Of a DNA stretch of 12,303 nt, positions 1-8,405 are shown in pieces (within the stretch, counting starts at the first letter, position 1; every line of letters starts with the position of its first letter). The notes under the pieces were generated by a model, which did no database searches, had not been told where the DNA came from, and saw nothing but the letters and a program-made list of their open reading frames with translations. The translations under genes were made by a program, and so were the position numbers. The DNA is taken from assembly GCA_927911695.1 (NCBI GenBank), contig CAKMQO010000246.1:1-12303 (forward strand), read 5' to 3'. This DNA is from an uncultured Gemella sp. GTDB taxonomy: Bacteria > Bacillota > Bacilli > Staphylococcales > Gemellaceae.

Positions 1-550
1 CGTTCTAAATCAGTTCCTGCATTAACTTTAATATGACGTAAATCACGCGCATTCATATCCATAACACGATTAAAGACAATTCTATCAATCTCTAATTCGT
101 TACCTTGGAATACGTGGTTATTTACTAATACTGCAATTGCATTGTGTGCTGTAGTAATAGCGTGCATATCTCCAGTAAAGTGAAGGTTAATATCTTCCAT
201 TGGTACAACTTGTGCATATCCTCCACCAGCTGCTCCACCTTTTCTTCCTAATACAGGACCTAAAGATGGTTCACGTAGTGCAACACAAGATTTTTTCCCG
301 ATTCTGTTTAATCCATCAGATAAACCGATAGTTACAGTACTTTTCCCTTCTCCACTTGATGTTGGGTTAATAGATGTAACTAATACTAGTTTTGCATCTT
401 CACTAATATCTTTTTTAATATTTTTTGTTTGAATTTTTGCTTTGTGATTTCCGTATAATATTAAATCTTCTTCTTTTATCCCTAATTTACCTGCTACTTC
501 AGCAATATGTTTCTTTCACATTCATTTGAAATTTGAAAGTCTGACTTCAT
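1..550 (-). CDS. fhs: Formate-tetrahydrofolate ligase (10-formyl-THF synthetase), N-terminal third, frameshifted, runs off window
   Basis: This enzyme joins formate to tetrahydrofolate using ATP, giving the 10-formyl-THF that PurN and PurH consume; it is cytosolic. The visible part covers about 183 of the family's roughly 550 residues. The ATP-binding loop [10 protein letters not shown] lies near residues 63-72, followed by [20 protein letters not shown] and the family block [20 protein letters not shown] (residues about 91-131). The ATG at 550 is chosen because AGAGG sits 8 bases upstream and the protein begins [13 protein letters not shown], as in homologues. Read literally, that frame stops after 18 codons. 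One missing A in the run at 510-512 restores the conserved frame ([11 protein letters not shown]), which is then open to the window edge. The gene starts 37 bases after purB with no terminator seen between, so it is probably cotranscribed with the pur genes. Confidence 0.93.
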
Positions 551-558
551 TTAATCTA

Positions 559-563
559 CCTCT
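559..563 (-). promoter_or_regulatory. Ribosome binding site of fhs
   Basis: AGAGG on the minus strand lies 8 bases before the ATG at 550. It fixes the fhs start even though the literal frame from that ATG is soon interrupted. Confidence 0.6.
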
Positions 564-587
564 TTTCTTTGGGCTTTATTTTTTATT

Positions 588-1892
588 TTAATCTTCCAAT
601 CCTGGAATACGTTTATATATTTTGTCAATATTTACAAGGTGTACATTAAGATCGAAACAACTATCTAGTACTTCTTTAGAAACTGTATTTTTAATAGTTT
701 CGTTCTCTTCAAGCAGTTGTCTAAATGGAATACCTTCGAACCATGATTTCATCGCTAATGGTTGTACTAAATCGTACGCTTCTTCACGAGAGAATGAGTA
801 TTTTTCAATTAGATTACTCATAGTTCTTTGAGCGAAGATTACACCATTAGTAGCGTAAATATTTTTAATCATGTTATCTGTAAATACTGTTAGATTTTTA
901 ACAACATTAGTAAATCTATTTAACATGTAGTCTAATAATGTTGTTGCATCATTACTTAAGATTCTTTCTGCACTTGAGTGAGAAATATCACGTTCATGCC
1001 ATAATGGAATATTCTCGTAAGCTGCAAACATATATCCACGCATGATTCTAGCGCATCCCGCCATGTTTTCACTTGAGATTGGATTACGTTTGTGAGGCAT
1101 TGCACTTGAACCTTTTTGATTTTTCGAGAAGAATTCTTCTGCTTCTCTTACTTCTGTACGTTGTAAGTGACGAATCTCTACTCCGATTTTTTCGATTGAA
1201 CTTGCGATTAACGCTAAAGTTGCATAGTAATCTGCGTGTCTATCACGTTGTAAAGTTTGCGTAGAAATATTACTTGATTCAATTCCTAATTTTGCACAAA
1301 CATAGTCTTGAACTTCTGGTGGTGTATTTGAGAATGTACCTACAGCTCCAGAAATTTTACCTACTTCAATAATTTTTCTTACTTCGTTGAAACGTTTGAT
1401 ATGACGGTTAAATTCATCATAATAAAGCGCAAATTTCAATCCAAAACTACTAATATCAGCATGCACTCCGTGAGTACGTCCGATACAAGGTGTGAATTTA
1501 TATTGTAATGCTTTTTCTTTTAATGCTTCTTGGAAATTTAATAAATCTCTGTAAAGTATATCGTTAGCTTGTTTATATAAATATCCATAAGCAGTATCAA
1601 CAACATCAGTAGATGTTAATCCATAATGCACCCATTTTTTCTCATCACCTAGATAACTAGAAACATTACGAGTGAAAGCTACTATATCATGTTTTGTTTC
1701 TTTTTCTAATTCTAAAATTCCTGGTAGGTCAAATTTTGCATTAGCGAATAATTTTTCAACATCTTCTTTTGGTACAACCCCTAATGTACTCCAAGCTTCT
1801 GTCGCATAAAGTTCTACTTCTAAATATGCTTTAAAACGATTCTCATCGCTAAAGATATTACGCATTTCTTCTCTACTATATCTTTCAATCAT
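588..1892 (-). CDS. purB: Adenylosuccinate lyase
   Basis: This enzyme removes fumarate twice: from SAICAR to give AICAR in the IMP pathway, and from adenylosuccinate to give AMP. It is a cytosolic homotetramer of the fumarase/aspartase superfamily. The 434-residue frame is intact and close to the B. subtilis length. Visible motifs are KHD at residues 67-69, [10 protein letters not shown] at 87-96, GRTHGVHA at 138-145 and the signature loop [11 protein letters not shown] at 261-271. His68, His89 and His141 match the active-site histidines known from the B. subtilis enzyme, and the signature loop carries the catalytic serine. The ATG at 1892 follows AGGAG at a good distance. The gene lies 50 bases after purD and 37 bases before fhs. 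It is one of only two genes here with no frame problem. Confidence 0.98.
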   Translation of the reverse strand: MIERYSREEMRNIFSDENRFKAYLEVELYATEAWSTLGVVPKEDVEKLFANAKFDLPGILELEKETKHDIVAFTRNVSSYLGDEKKWVHYGLTSTDVVDTAYGYLYKQANDILYRDLLNFQEALKEKALQYKFTPCIGRTHGVHADISSFGLKFALYYDEFNRHIKRFNEVRKIIEVGKISGAVGTFSNTPPEVQDYVCAKLGIESSNISTQTLQRDRHADYYATLALIASSIEKIGVEIRHLQRTEVREAEEFFSKNQKGSSAMPHKRNPISSENMAGCARIMRGYMFAAYENIPLWHERDISHSSAERILSNDATTLLDYMLNRFTNVVKNLTVFTDNMIKNIYATNGVIFAQRTMSNLIEKYSFSREEAYDLVQPLAMKSWFEGIPFRQLLEENETIKNTVSKEVLDSCFDLNVHLVNIDKIYKRIPGLED

Positions 1893-1942
1893 TGCAATAA
1901 TCTCCTGATGTTTTTATATTTCAATCGATCTATGTCAAAATA
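1893..1942 (-). promoter_or_regulatory. purD-purB spacer with purB ribosome binding site and a weak possible promoter
   Basis: This 50-base gap is the longest gene-free stretch in the window. It contains AGGAG at 1902-1906, the ribosome binding site of purB. It also has a perfect -35-like TTGACA at 1938-1933 and TATAAA at 1918-1913, but only 14 bases separate them, shorter than the usual 16-18. A promoter for purB-fhs is therefore possible but weakly supported. I see no hairpin followed by a T run, so there is no sign of a terminator. Confidence 0.35.
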
Positions 1943-3179
1943 CTATAATGACAAATGACCGATGTCTTTTCTGTAAAATAGTTCTTTACATTCTATTTTT
2001 ACTATCTCATTATACACTTTTTCATATGCTTCTTGCAAGCTCTTTCCTTGTGCACAGACTAATAATACACGACCACCATTAATTACTATATCATCACCTA
2101 CACGCTTAGTCCCCATATGGAATACTGGTGTAGTTACTTTTTCTAAGCCATGTATTACAGCTCCTTTTTCGCTATGTTCTGGATATCCTTTTGCTGCCAT
2201 TACAACACCGATAAAAGCATCTTCACTCCATGATAATTTTACTTCTTTACCATCGATAATATTATTAGCTATTTCATATAAACTACTTTCTAATGATAAT
2301 AGTAATATCTCACTCTCTGGATCTCCAAAACGAACGTTAAATTCAATAGTTTTTACACCATCATAACATTTCATAAGCCCGGCATATAATATACCGTAAA
2401 ATGGCATTCCTTCATCACTCATAGCATCGACCATAGGTTGAACTACATTTCTAACACCTTCATCAATATCTTCTTGAGTGATTTTCTTAAGTGGAAGATA
2501 CGCTCCCATACCACCTGTGTTTAACCCTTCATCATTATCGAATGCACGTTTGTGGTCTTGTGCAATTTCCATAGGATAAACTTTTCTATCAGAAACAAAG
2601 CACATAAGTGAGAATTCTTCCCCTTGAAGAAATTCTTCGATAACGACACTAGAACCAGCCTTATTGAATTTAGCATTACACATCATTTCTTTAAGTTCAG
2701 CTTGTGCTTCTTCTAGAGTATTTGCAATAATTACTCCTTTACCTGCGGCTAAGCCATCTGCTTTAAGAACAATAGGAGCTTTTTGCTTGCTTAAGTACTC
2801 TTTAGCTTGTTCATAATCATTGAAACTTTCATATTTTGCAGTCGGAATATTGTATTTTCTCATCATCATTTTTGAGAATACTTTGCTTCCTTCTAGTTGT
2901 GCTGCAAGTTTAGATGGTCCAAAAGCACGGACACCTACTTTCTGTAGTTCATCTACTAACCCATTCACTAACGGTACTTCAGGTCCAACGAAAACAAGAT
3001 CGATACCATTTGTTTTTGCGTAGCTTGGTATTTGGTCTTCAGTTAATACTACACATACTCCAAATTCTTCGACTGCAGGATTAACACCTACCATATGTAC
3101 TTCATGACCTTCTTTATGGAATTTATAAGCGATAGCGTGCTACCTCTACCGCCGCTTCCTACTACTAATACTTTAGCAT
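1943..3179 (-). CDS. purD: Phosphoribosylamine-glycine ligase (GAR synthetase), frameshifted near its start
   Basis: PurD makes glycinamide ribonucleotide from phosphoribosylamine, glycine and ATP, the second step of the pathway. It is a cytosolic ATP-grasp enzyme. The corrected protein is about 411 residues, near the usual 415-425. Motifs in corrected numbering are GSGGR-HA near the N terminus, AAQLEGSK about 91-99, KADGLAAGKG about 139-148, GGMGAY about 222-227 and NVRFGDPE about 281-288. From 3094 leftwards the frame is clean. The first 28 or so codons carry two lesions: a missing A in the run at 3172-3174, without which ATG 3179 meets a stop at codon 5, and about two extra bases near 3141-3146, where conserved GSGGREHA is expected. 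The ATG at 3179 lies 1 base after the purH stop and has no clear Shine-Dalgarno sequence, so coupling to purH translation is likely. A literal reading from 3094 would lack the first part of the N-domain. Confidence 0.93.
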
Positions 3180-3180
3180 A

Positions 3181-4701
3181 TTAATGTTTAAAGTGGCGTA
3201 TTTTACTGAAGACCATCGCCACACCTTTCTCATTACATGCATCAATACTTTCTTGATCTCGGATAGAGCCTCCTGGTTGCACTATTGCAGCAATACCATA
3301 ATCTGCCGCAATATCAGCACTATCTCTCATTGGGAAGAATGCATCAGAAGCTAGCACCGCACCTTTTGCTTTTTCCCCTGCTTGTTCTAAAGCTATTTTA
3401 CATGAACCTACTCTATTCATCTGACCAGCACCGATTCCTAAAGTTTGCCCATCTTTTACTACAACTATTGCGTTTGATTTAACATGTTTTACTACTTTTA
3501 AGCCAAACTCAATATCTCTTTGTTGACTTTCATCAACATTTTTCTCAGTTACACTCTCATATTCATCAGCAAGTTTATCGTTAAAATCTTGTACTAAGAT
3601 TCCACCACGAACACTTTTTATTTGTTGTTCATGATTATTATTTTTTTCTGACAGTTTGTAAATACGTAGATTTTTCTTCTTAGTTAGTATTTCTAATGCT
3701 TCCTCATCATAATCTATAGCTAGTATAATTTCTAAGAAGATACTATGCATTTTTTCAGCAGTTTCTTTATCTACTTTGCCATTTACTGCAACGATTCCTC
3801 CGAAAATTGATACAGGATCCGCTTCGTAAGCTCTACTATATGCTTCAAATACAGAATTTCCTGTCGCTACACCGCATGGATTCATATGTTTAACAGCAAC
3901 ACATGTAGTCTCATCAAACTCTGAAAGAATATCTAAAGCTGCAGAAGCATCTTGAATATTATTGTATGACATTTCCTTACCATGAAGTTGTACAGCATTT
4001 TGCAATGCATAACTTTCATTATTATCTTGAACATAATGATAAGCTTTTTGATGAGGGTTCTCACCATAACGAAGACTATCTTGAAGTTTATACGATAATG
4101 TTAATCTTTCAGGTACAAGATTATCTTTTTTATTAAAGTAATTCGCGATAGCTGCGTCATAACTAGCTGTAGTATTAAATACTTTTATAGCTAAAGCGCG
4201 ACGCGTTTCATATGAGATTCCACCTTGTTCAAGTTCTTCAAGAATTTTAGCATAGTCATTAATATCAGTAACTACCGCTACGTCATTAAAGTTTTTAGCA
4301 GCACTTCTTAGCATACTAGGACCACCGATATCAATATTTTCGATAATTTCCTCTTCACTAACCCCTTCTTTTTTTACAGTAGCTTCAAATGGATATAAGT
4401 TTACACAAACTAAGTCAATATACTCAATGTTATTTTCAGCTACGTGTTTATTATGAAGTTCATTACCACGTTTTGATAATAGACCTCCATGAATTTTAGG
4501 ATGAAGTGTTTTTACGCGTCCCTCTAAAATTTCTGGAAAATGCGTAACATCTTCGATACTGATACAACTTACTCCATTATTTTTTAAATGAGTATACGTT
4601 CCACCTGTACTAATAACTTCGAAACCATGTTTTTCTAAACCTTTCGCAAATTCTACAATATTTGTTTTATCACTTACACTTATTAATGCTCTTTTAGTCA
4701 T
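3181..4701 (-). CDS. purH: Bifunctional AICAR transformylase / IMP cyclohydrolase
   Basis: PurH carries out the last two steps to IMP: it formylates AICAR using 10-formyl-THF, then closes the ring. The 506-residue frame is intact and of normal length (about 510). The N-terminal IMP cyclohydrolase (MGS-like) domain spans about residues 1-145, with STGGT at 31-35, GRVKTLHPKIHGG at 61-73 and GGPSMLRSAAKN at 126-137. The transformylase domain follows, with the catalytic Lys-His pair in KHMNPCGVA at residues 271-272 and the family ending IRHFKH. The start at 4701 is supported by a strong GGAGG site and by an ATGA overlap with the purN stop, so the two are translationally coupled. Its two formyl-transfer neighbours, purN and fhs, share the same folate cofactor pool. 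Confidence 0.98.
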   Translation of the reverse strand: MTKRALISVSDKTNIVEFAKGLEKHGFEVISTGGTYTHLKNNGVSCISIEDVTHFPEILEGRVKTLHPKIHGGLLSKRGNELHNKHVAENNIEYIDLVCVNLYPFEATVKKEGVSEEEIIENIDIGGPSMLRSAAKNFNDVAVVTDINDYAKILEELEQGGISYETRRALAIKVFNTTASYDAAIANYFNKKDNLVPERLTLSYKLQDSLRYGENPHQKAYHYVQDNNESYALQNAVQLHGKEMSYNNIQDASAALDILSEFDETTCVAVKHMNPCGVATGNSVFEAYSRAYEADPVSIFGGIVAVNGKVDKETAEKMHSIFLEIILAIDYDEEALEILTKKKNLRIYKLSEKNNNHEQQIKSVRGGILVQDFNDKLADEYESVTEKNVDESQQRDIEFGLKVVKHVKSNAIVVVKDGQTLGIGAGQMNRVGSCKIALEQAGEKAKGAVLASDAFFPMRDSADIAADYGIAAIVQPGGSIRDQESIDACNEKGVAMVFSKIRHFKH

Positions 4702-5260
4702 AGTGCCTCCTCAACTAACTTCAATATTACTTCTGGATATAATTTATGTTCTAGTTTATGTACTTTTTCAGTAACAGTTTCTAAAGTATCTTCATCTGAA
4801 ACTTCAAATGATCTTTGAGCAATTACTTCACCACCATCTAGTTCTTCGTTTACATAATGAATACTAATTCCTATTTCTTTCTCTCCTGCATTAAAAGCTT
4901 GTTTGATAGCGTCTTTTCCTTTAAATTTCGGTAATAAAGACGGATGTAAATTAAGTATTGTCTTTTATATTTTTCTAAGAAATACGGTGAAATAATTCTC
5001 ATATATCCTGCTAAAAATATATAGTCTAAATCTTTAACTTTCTCAAAAATTACACTTTCATATGCTTCTTTTGACTCAAAATTTTTTGTCAGAGAATATA
5101 AATACCTTGATATTTCTATCATGTGCTTTCTAATAACTGCTGCATCTTTTCTATCGCACACTAATAACTCAATTGATATTTTATCTTTTAATCTTTCGTC
5201 ATCTGCAATTTTTTCGAAATTACTTCCTGTTCCTGATGCAAATATTGCTACTTTCTTCAT
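4698..5260 (-). CDS. purN: Phosphoribosylglycinamide formyltransferase (GAR transformylase), three indels
   Basis: PurN transfers a formyl group from 10-formyl-THF to GAR. The N-terminal loop FASGTGSNF is at about residues 7-15. The catalytic Asn and His are in LNLHPSLLP, followed by the conserved Asp in [10 protein letters not shown]; both lie in the half read in a shifted frame. Literally, the frame from 5260 drifts after KYKRQ and stops at 4871. One missing A near 4958-4959 restores [14 protein letters not shown] and runs to a TGA at 4698, giving about 187 residues, normal for PurN. A second, hidden pair of compensating indels (5127-5129 and 5078-5087) scrambles residues about 46-60. The ATG at 5260 overlaps the purM stop as ATGA. 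There is no strong Shine-Dalgarno sequence, so reinitiation after purM is likely. The 3' end overlaps the purH start by 4 bases. Confidence 0.94.
4706..4711 (-). promoter_or_regulatory. Ribosome binding site of purH inside the end of purN
   Basis: GAGGAG on the minus strand ends 4 bases before the purH ATG at 4701 and is itself coding sequence for the last residues of PurN (LVEEAL). It decides the purH start. Confidence 0.6.
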
Positions 5261-6262
5261 ACTATTTCTATTCCACTTTCCTCTGTTACTTCTCCAAGAA
5301 CAAACGCATTATCAATTAATGATAAAGTTTTATCTACGTCTTCCTTGTTTACTATTAATGCCATACCTACACCCATATTAAAGATATGGTACATTTCTTC
5401 TTCATCGATTTTACCTTTTTCTTGTAGGTACTTAAATATCTCCGGTACTTCATATGAGCTTTTATCAATCTTCATACCTAGTCCATCTTTTAGAGCACGA
5501 GGTAAATTTTCATGGAAACCTCCCCCAGTAATATGTGCTATCCCTGCTACTTTAACCTCTTCTAAAACTTTTAGTACTTCTTTTACATAGATTTTAGTAG
5601 GTGTTAATAAAGTTTTTCCTACTGTAGTTCCCTTAAATTCTTCATTTAAACCAATATTATTATCTTTTAAAATTTTTCTTACTAATGAGAAACCATTAGA
5701 ATGTACTCCACTCGATGGAAGTCCAATTACTATTTGACCTGCTTTTGTATTTTCTGTACTTAGTAATAACTCCTTCTCCTGAGCTCCTACACAGAATCCT
5801 GCGATATCATATTCTCCATCTTCATAAAATCCTGCCATCTCAGCAGTCTCCCCACCGACTATCGCACATCCTGCTTGAACACAACCTTCAGCAACACCTT
5901 CAACTATTGCTTCTACTTGTTCAGGGTAGTTTTTACCTACTGCTAGATAATCTAGGAAAAATAATGGAATCGCACCTTGAGCAAGTATATCATTAGCACA
6001 CATCGCTACTACATCGATACCGATAGTATTATGAATATTTAATTCGAATGCAAGTTTTAATTTTGTACCTACACCGTCAGTACCACTAACTAATACAGGA
6101 TTTTTAAAATTATAACTACTAAGGTCGAACGCTCCCCCAAAACCACCAATAGCTGACATCATACCAAGATTTTTAGTACGAGCTACGTGTTTTTTTAATA
6201 CGTTCTACACTTTCATAACCTGCTTGCAGACTTACACCACTCTCTTCATACTTTTTACTCAT
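5257..6262 (-). CDS. purM: Phosphoribosylformylglycinamidine cyclo-ligase (AIR synthetase), frameshifted near its start
   Basis: PurM closes the imidazole ring, turning FGAM into AIR with ATP. It belongs to the same ATP-binding superfamily as PurL and acts as a cytosolic dimer. The corrected protein is about 334 residues, slightly short of the usual 340-350. Visible blocks are [54 protein letters not shown] and FNMGVGM, in the family order. Literal translation from ATG 6262 stops soon after KK, because a T7 run at 6190-6196 on the plus strand is one base too long. With six bases it reads [19 protein letters not shown] and joins the long frame that is open from 6162. The start overlaps the purF stop by 1 base (TAATG), with AGGGG 9 bases upstream. 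The TGA stop overlaps purN. Confidence 0.96.
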
Positions 6263-7714
6263 TACATTCTACCCCTTTCTTTTAGAAACTCTTTTTGAAT
6301 ATCTGTCATTGAACTAATATAACTTTCTTCATAGTCATATAGCCCTGCTGAGTAATCTCCGTTATAGCACTCCATACATAATCCTGTATAAGGTGCATCG
6401 TAGTTTAAACCAATAGAATCTATTAATCCTTGTTCACTTAAGAAGCCTAGTGAATCAGCTCCAATAATTTCACAAACCTCACCATTTGTTTTATTCGCTG
6501 AAATAAGTTCTTCCGTAGTAGAAATATCTATACCATAAAAACTAGGGAATAATATAGGTGGACAAGCTATTCTTACGTGCACTTCTCTAGCACCCGCTTC
6601 TTTTAACATCTTCACTATTCTTTTACATGTAGTACCTCGAACGATAGAATCATCAACTAAGACAATACTCTTTCCTTGCACAACACCACGAACCGCTGAT
6701 AGTTTCATTCTCACACCTTGCTCACGAAGTTCCTGCGTAGGTTGAATAAATGTACGAGCTATATATTGATTTTTTAATTAATCCCATTTCATATGGAAGT
6801 CCACTTTCTTCTGCGTATCCACTAGCCGCGGATAAAGATGAGTTAGGTACACCTATTACCATATCTGCATCTGGTGTAGGTTGTTCTTTAGCAAGTGTAC
6901 GACCTGTTCTTTTTCTAGCGCTATGCACATTAATTCCAGCAATATTAGAGTCAGGTCTAGCGAAATATACATACTCCATCGCAGCTATTGCTACTTGTGT
7001 ATCTTCCGTATATTTCTCTATTCTAATACCTTTATCATTAATAGTAACTAACTCTCCAGCTCCTACATTACAAACAAACTCAGCACCAACAATATCTAGT
7101 GCACAAGTCTCACTTGCAGCTACGTATGCACCATTTTTCATCTTACCTATAGCTAAAGGTCTAAAGCTATTTGGATCTACCGCTCCGTAAAGAGTATTTT
7201 CAGTTAAGACTAGATATGTAAATCCACCTTTTATAATATTTAAACTTTCTTTAAGCTGTTCTTTAAAAGTTTCTTTTTTACTTCTTCTAATAAGATGAAT
7301 AAGTACTTCAGTATCAGAAGAAGAGTGAAAAATTGCACCTAGTTGTTCTAATTCTTTTCTTAGAGTTTTAGCATTAATTAAGTTACCATTGTGGCAAATA
7401 CCAACACTCATATCGTAGAAATGAAATAGAAATGGTTGAATATTTTGGATACTATTACTTCCGCTAGTCGCATATCTAACATGTCCAATTGCACTATCAC
7501 CAAGTAATCTTTCTAATTTTTCTTTATCACGAAACACTTCCGATACTAACCCAAGATCACGATGCCCTCTAAGTGTTGTACCTTCTTTAGAAACTATTCC
7601 TGCTCCTTCTTGTCCTCTATGTTGTAAACTATGCAAACCAAAATATGTCACATTACTTGCTTCAGGATGTCCCCAAATACCAAATACTCCACATTCTTCA
7701 TTAAGACTACGCAT
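6262..7714 (-). CDS. purF: Amidophosphoribosyltransferase (glutamine PRPP amidotransferase), one frameshift
   Basis: PurF commits PRPP to purine synthesis, using ammonia from glutamine to form phosphoribosylamine. Residues 1-7 (MRSLNEE) look like a short propeptide; cleavage would expose Cys8 of CGVFG as the N-terminal glutaminase nucleophile. The glutaminase domain contains [12 protein letters not shown] and GHVRYAT. The C-terminal domain carries the PRPP motif [12 protein letters not shown] near residues 351-362 in corrected numbering. The corrected length is about 483. One extra T in the T6 run at 6770-6775 (plus strand) breaks the frame after YEMGLIK; removing it gives [20 protein letters not shown]. 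The ATG at 7714 follows AAGGAGA by 7 bases and overlaps the purC end by 8 bases. Two of the four iron-sulfur cysteine ligands of the B. subtilis enzyme appear to be missing. Purine nucleotides are the family's usual feedback inhibitors. Confidence 0.97.
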
Positions 7715-8405
7715 TTTTTAATCTCCTTAAAACTTCTTCATAAGCTTCCATTACAGAACCTAAATCTCTTCTAAATCTATCTTTATCTAATTTCTCATTT
7801 GTATCCTTATCCCAAAGGCGACATGTATCCGGAGAAATTTCATCAGCAAGAATTATTTCACCATCTTTAGTTTTTCCGAATTCAATTTTGAAATCAACAA
7901 GTACTAAGTTTGCATCTAAGTACAATTTTTGTAATAGTTCATTGATTTTTAAAGCTTGACTACGGATATTTTCTAACTCTTCTTCTGTAACGATTTCTAA
8001 TGCCACTGCATGATCATTATTGATTAAAGGGTCATTTAATTCATCATTTTTATAACTAAGTTCAAAGACTGGTTTTTTTAATTTTTTTCCTTCTTCAAGT
8101 CCATATTTTTTCACCATAGAACCAGCTACTATATTACGTACAATTACTTCTAAAGGAATAATAGTAACGTGCTTACAAATCTGATCTGTTTCATTTACTT
8201 TTTTTATGAAGTGTGTTTTTACACCTTGTTTTTCTAAGTATTCGAAGATTAATGAAGTAATTGTGTTATTAAATACCCCTTTACCTTCAAATTCTTCTTT
8301 TTCACACCGTTAAGCTGTAGCACTATTTTTATAATGCACATATATTTCATCATTGTTTTCACATTCGAACAGTTGTTTAGCTTTTCCTTCGTATAAAAGT
8401 TTCAT
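7707..8405 (-). CDS. purC: SAICAR synthetase, one in-frame stop caused by two small deletions
   Basis: PurC couples CAIR to aspartate with ATP, giving SAICAR. The protein is about 232 residues, normal for the family. It starts [14 protein letters not shown], the usual PurC N terminus, then has [10 protein letters not shown] and AGS in mid-protein, VDFKIEFG, and the signature [13 protein letters not shown] near the C terminus. After HYKNSATA the frame meets a TAA (about 8311-8313), then returns to perfect homology at EEFEGKG. Homologues have SATAFNG followed by KK. Two missing bases at 8312-8313 and one missing in the run at 8298-8302, a net loss of one codon, explain it. The ATG at 8405 overlaps the purL stop by 1 base (TAATG), with AAGGGGG 9 bases upstream. 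A literal gene call from 8117 would lose 96 N-terminal codons, so I reject that start. Confidence 0.95.

Noticed and set aside
551..587. Terminator between purB and fhs
   Set aside because: The 37-base spacer has A/T runs but no stem-loop that I can identify; it carries the fhs ribosome binding site instead.
6750..7190. Plus-strand open frame of 146 codons inside purF
   Set aside because: It lies opposite strongly conserved PurF coding sequence, has no ribosome binding site that I can see and no recognisable protein character. It is a shadow of the AT-rich gene on the other strand, as are the other plus-strand frames.
7707..8117. Short purC starting at 8117
   Set aside because: The ATG there is an internal Met in AGSMVKKYG. 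Conserved PurC sequence continues upstream to the ATG at 8405, which has a good ribosome binding site.
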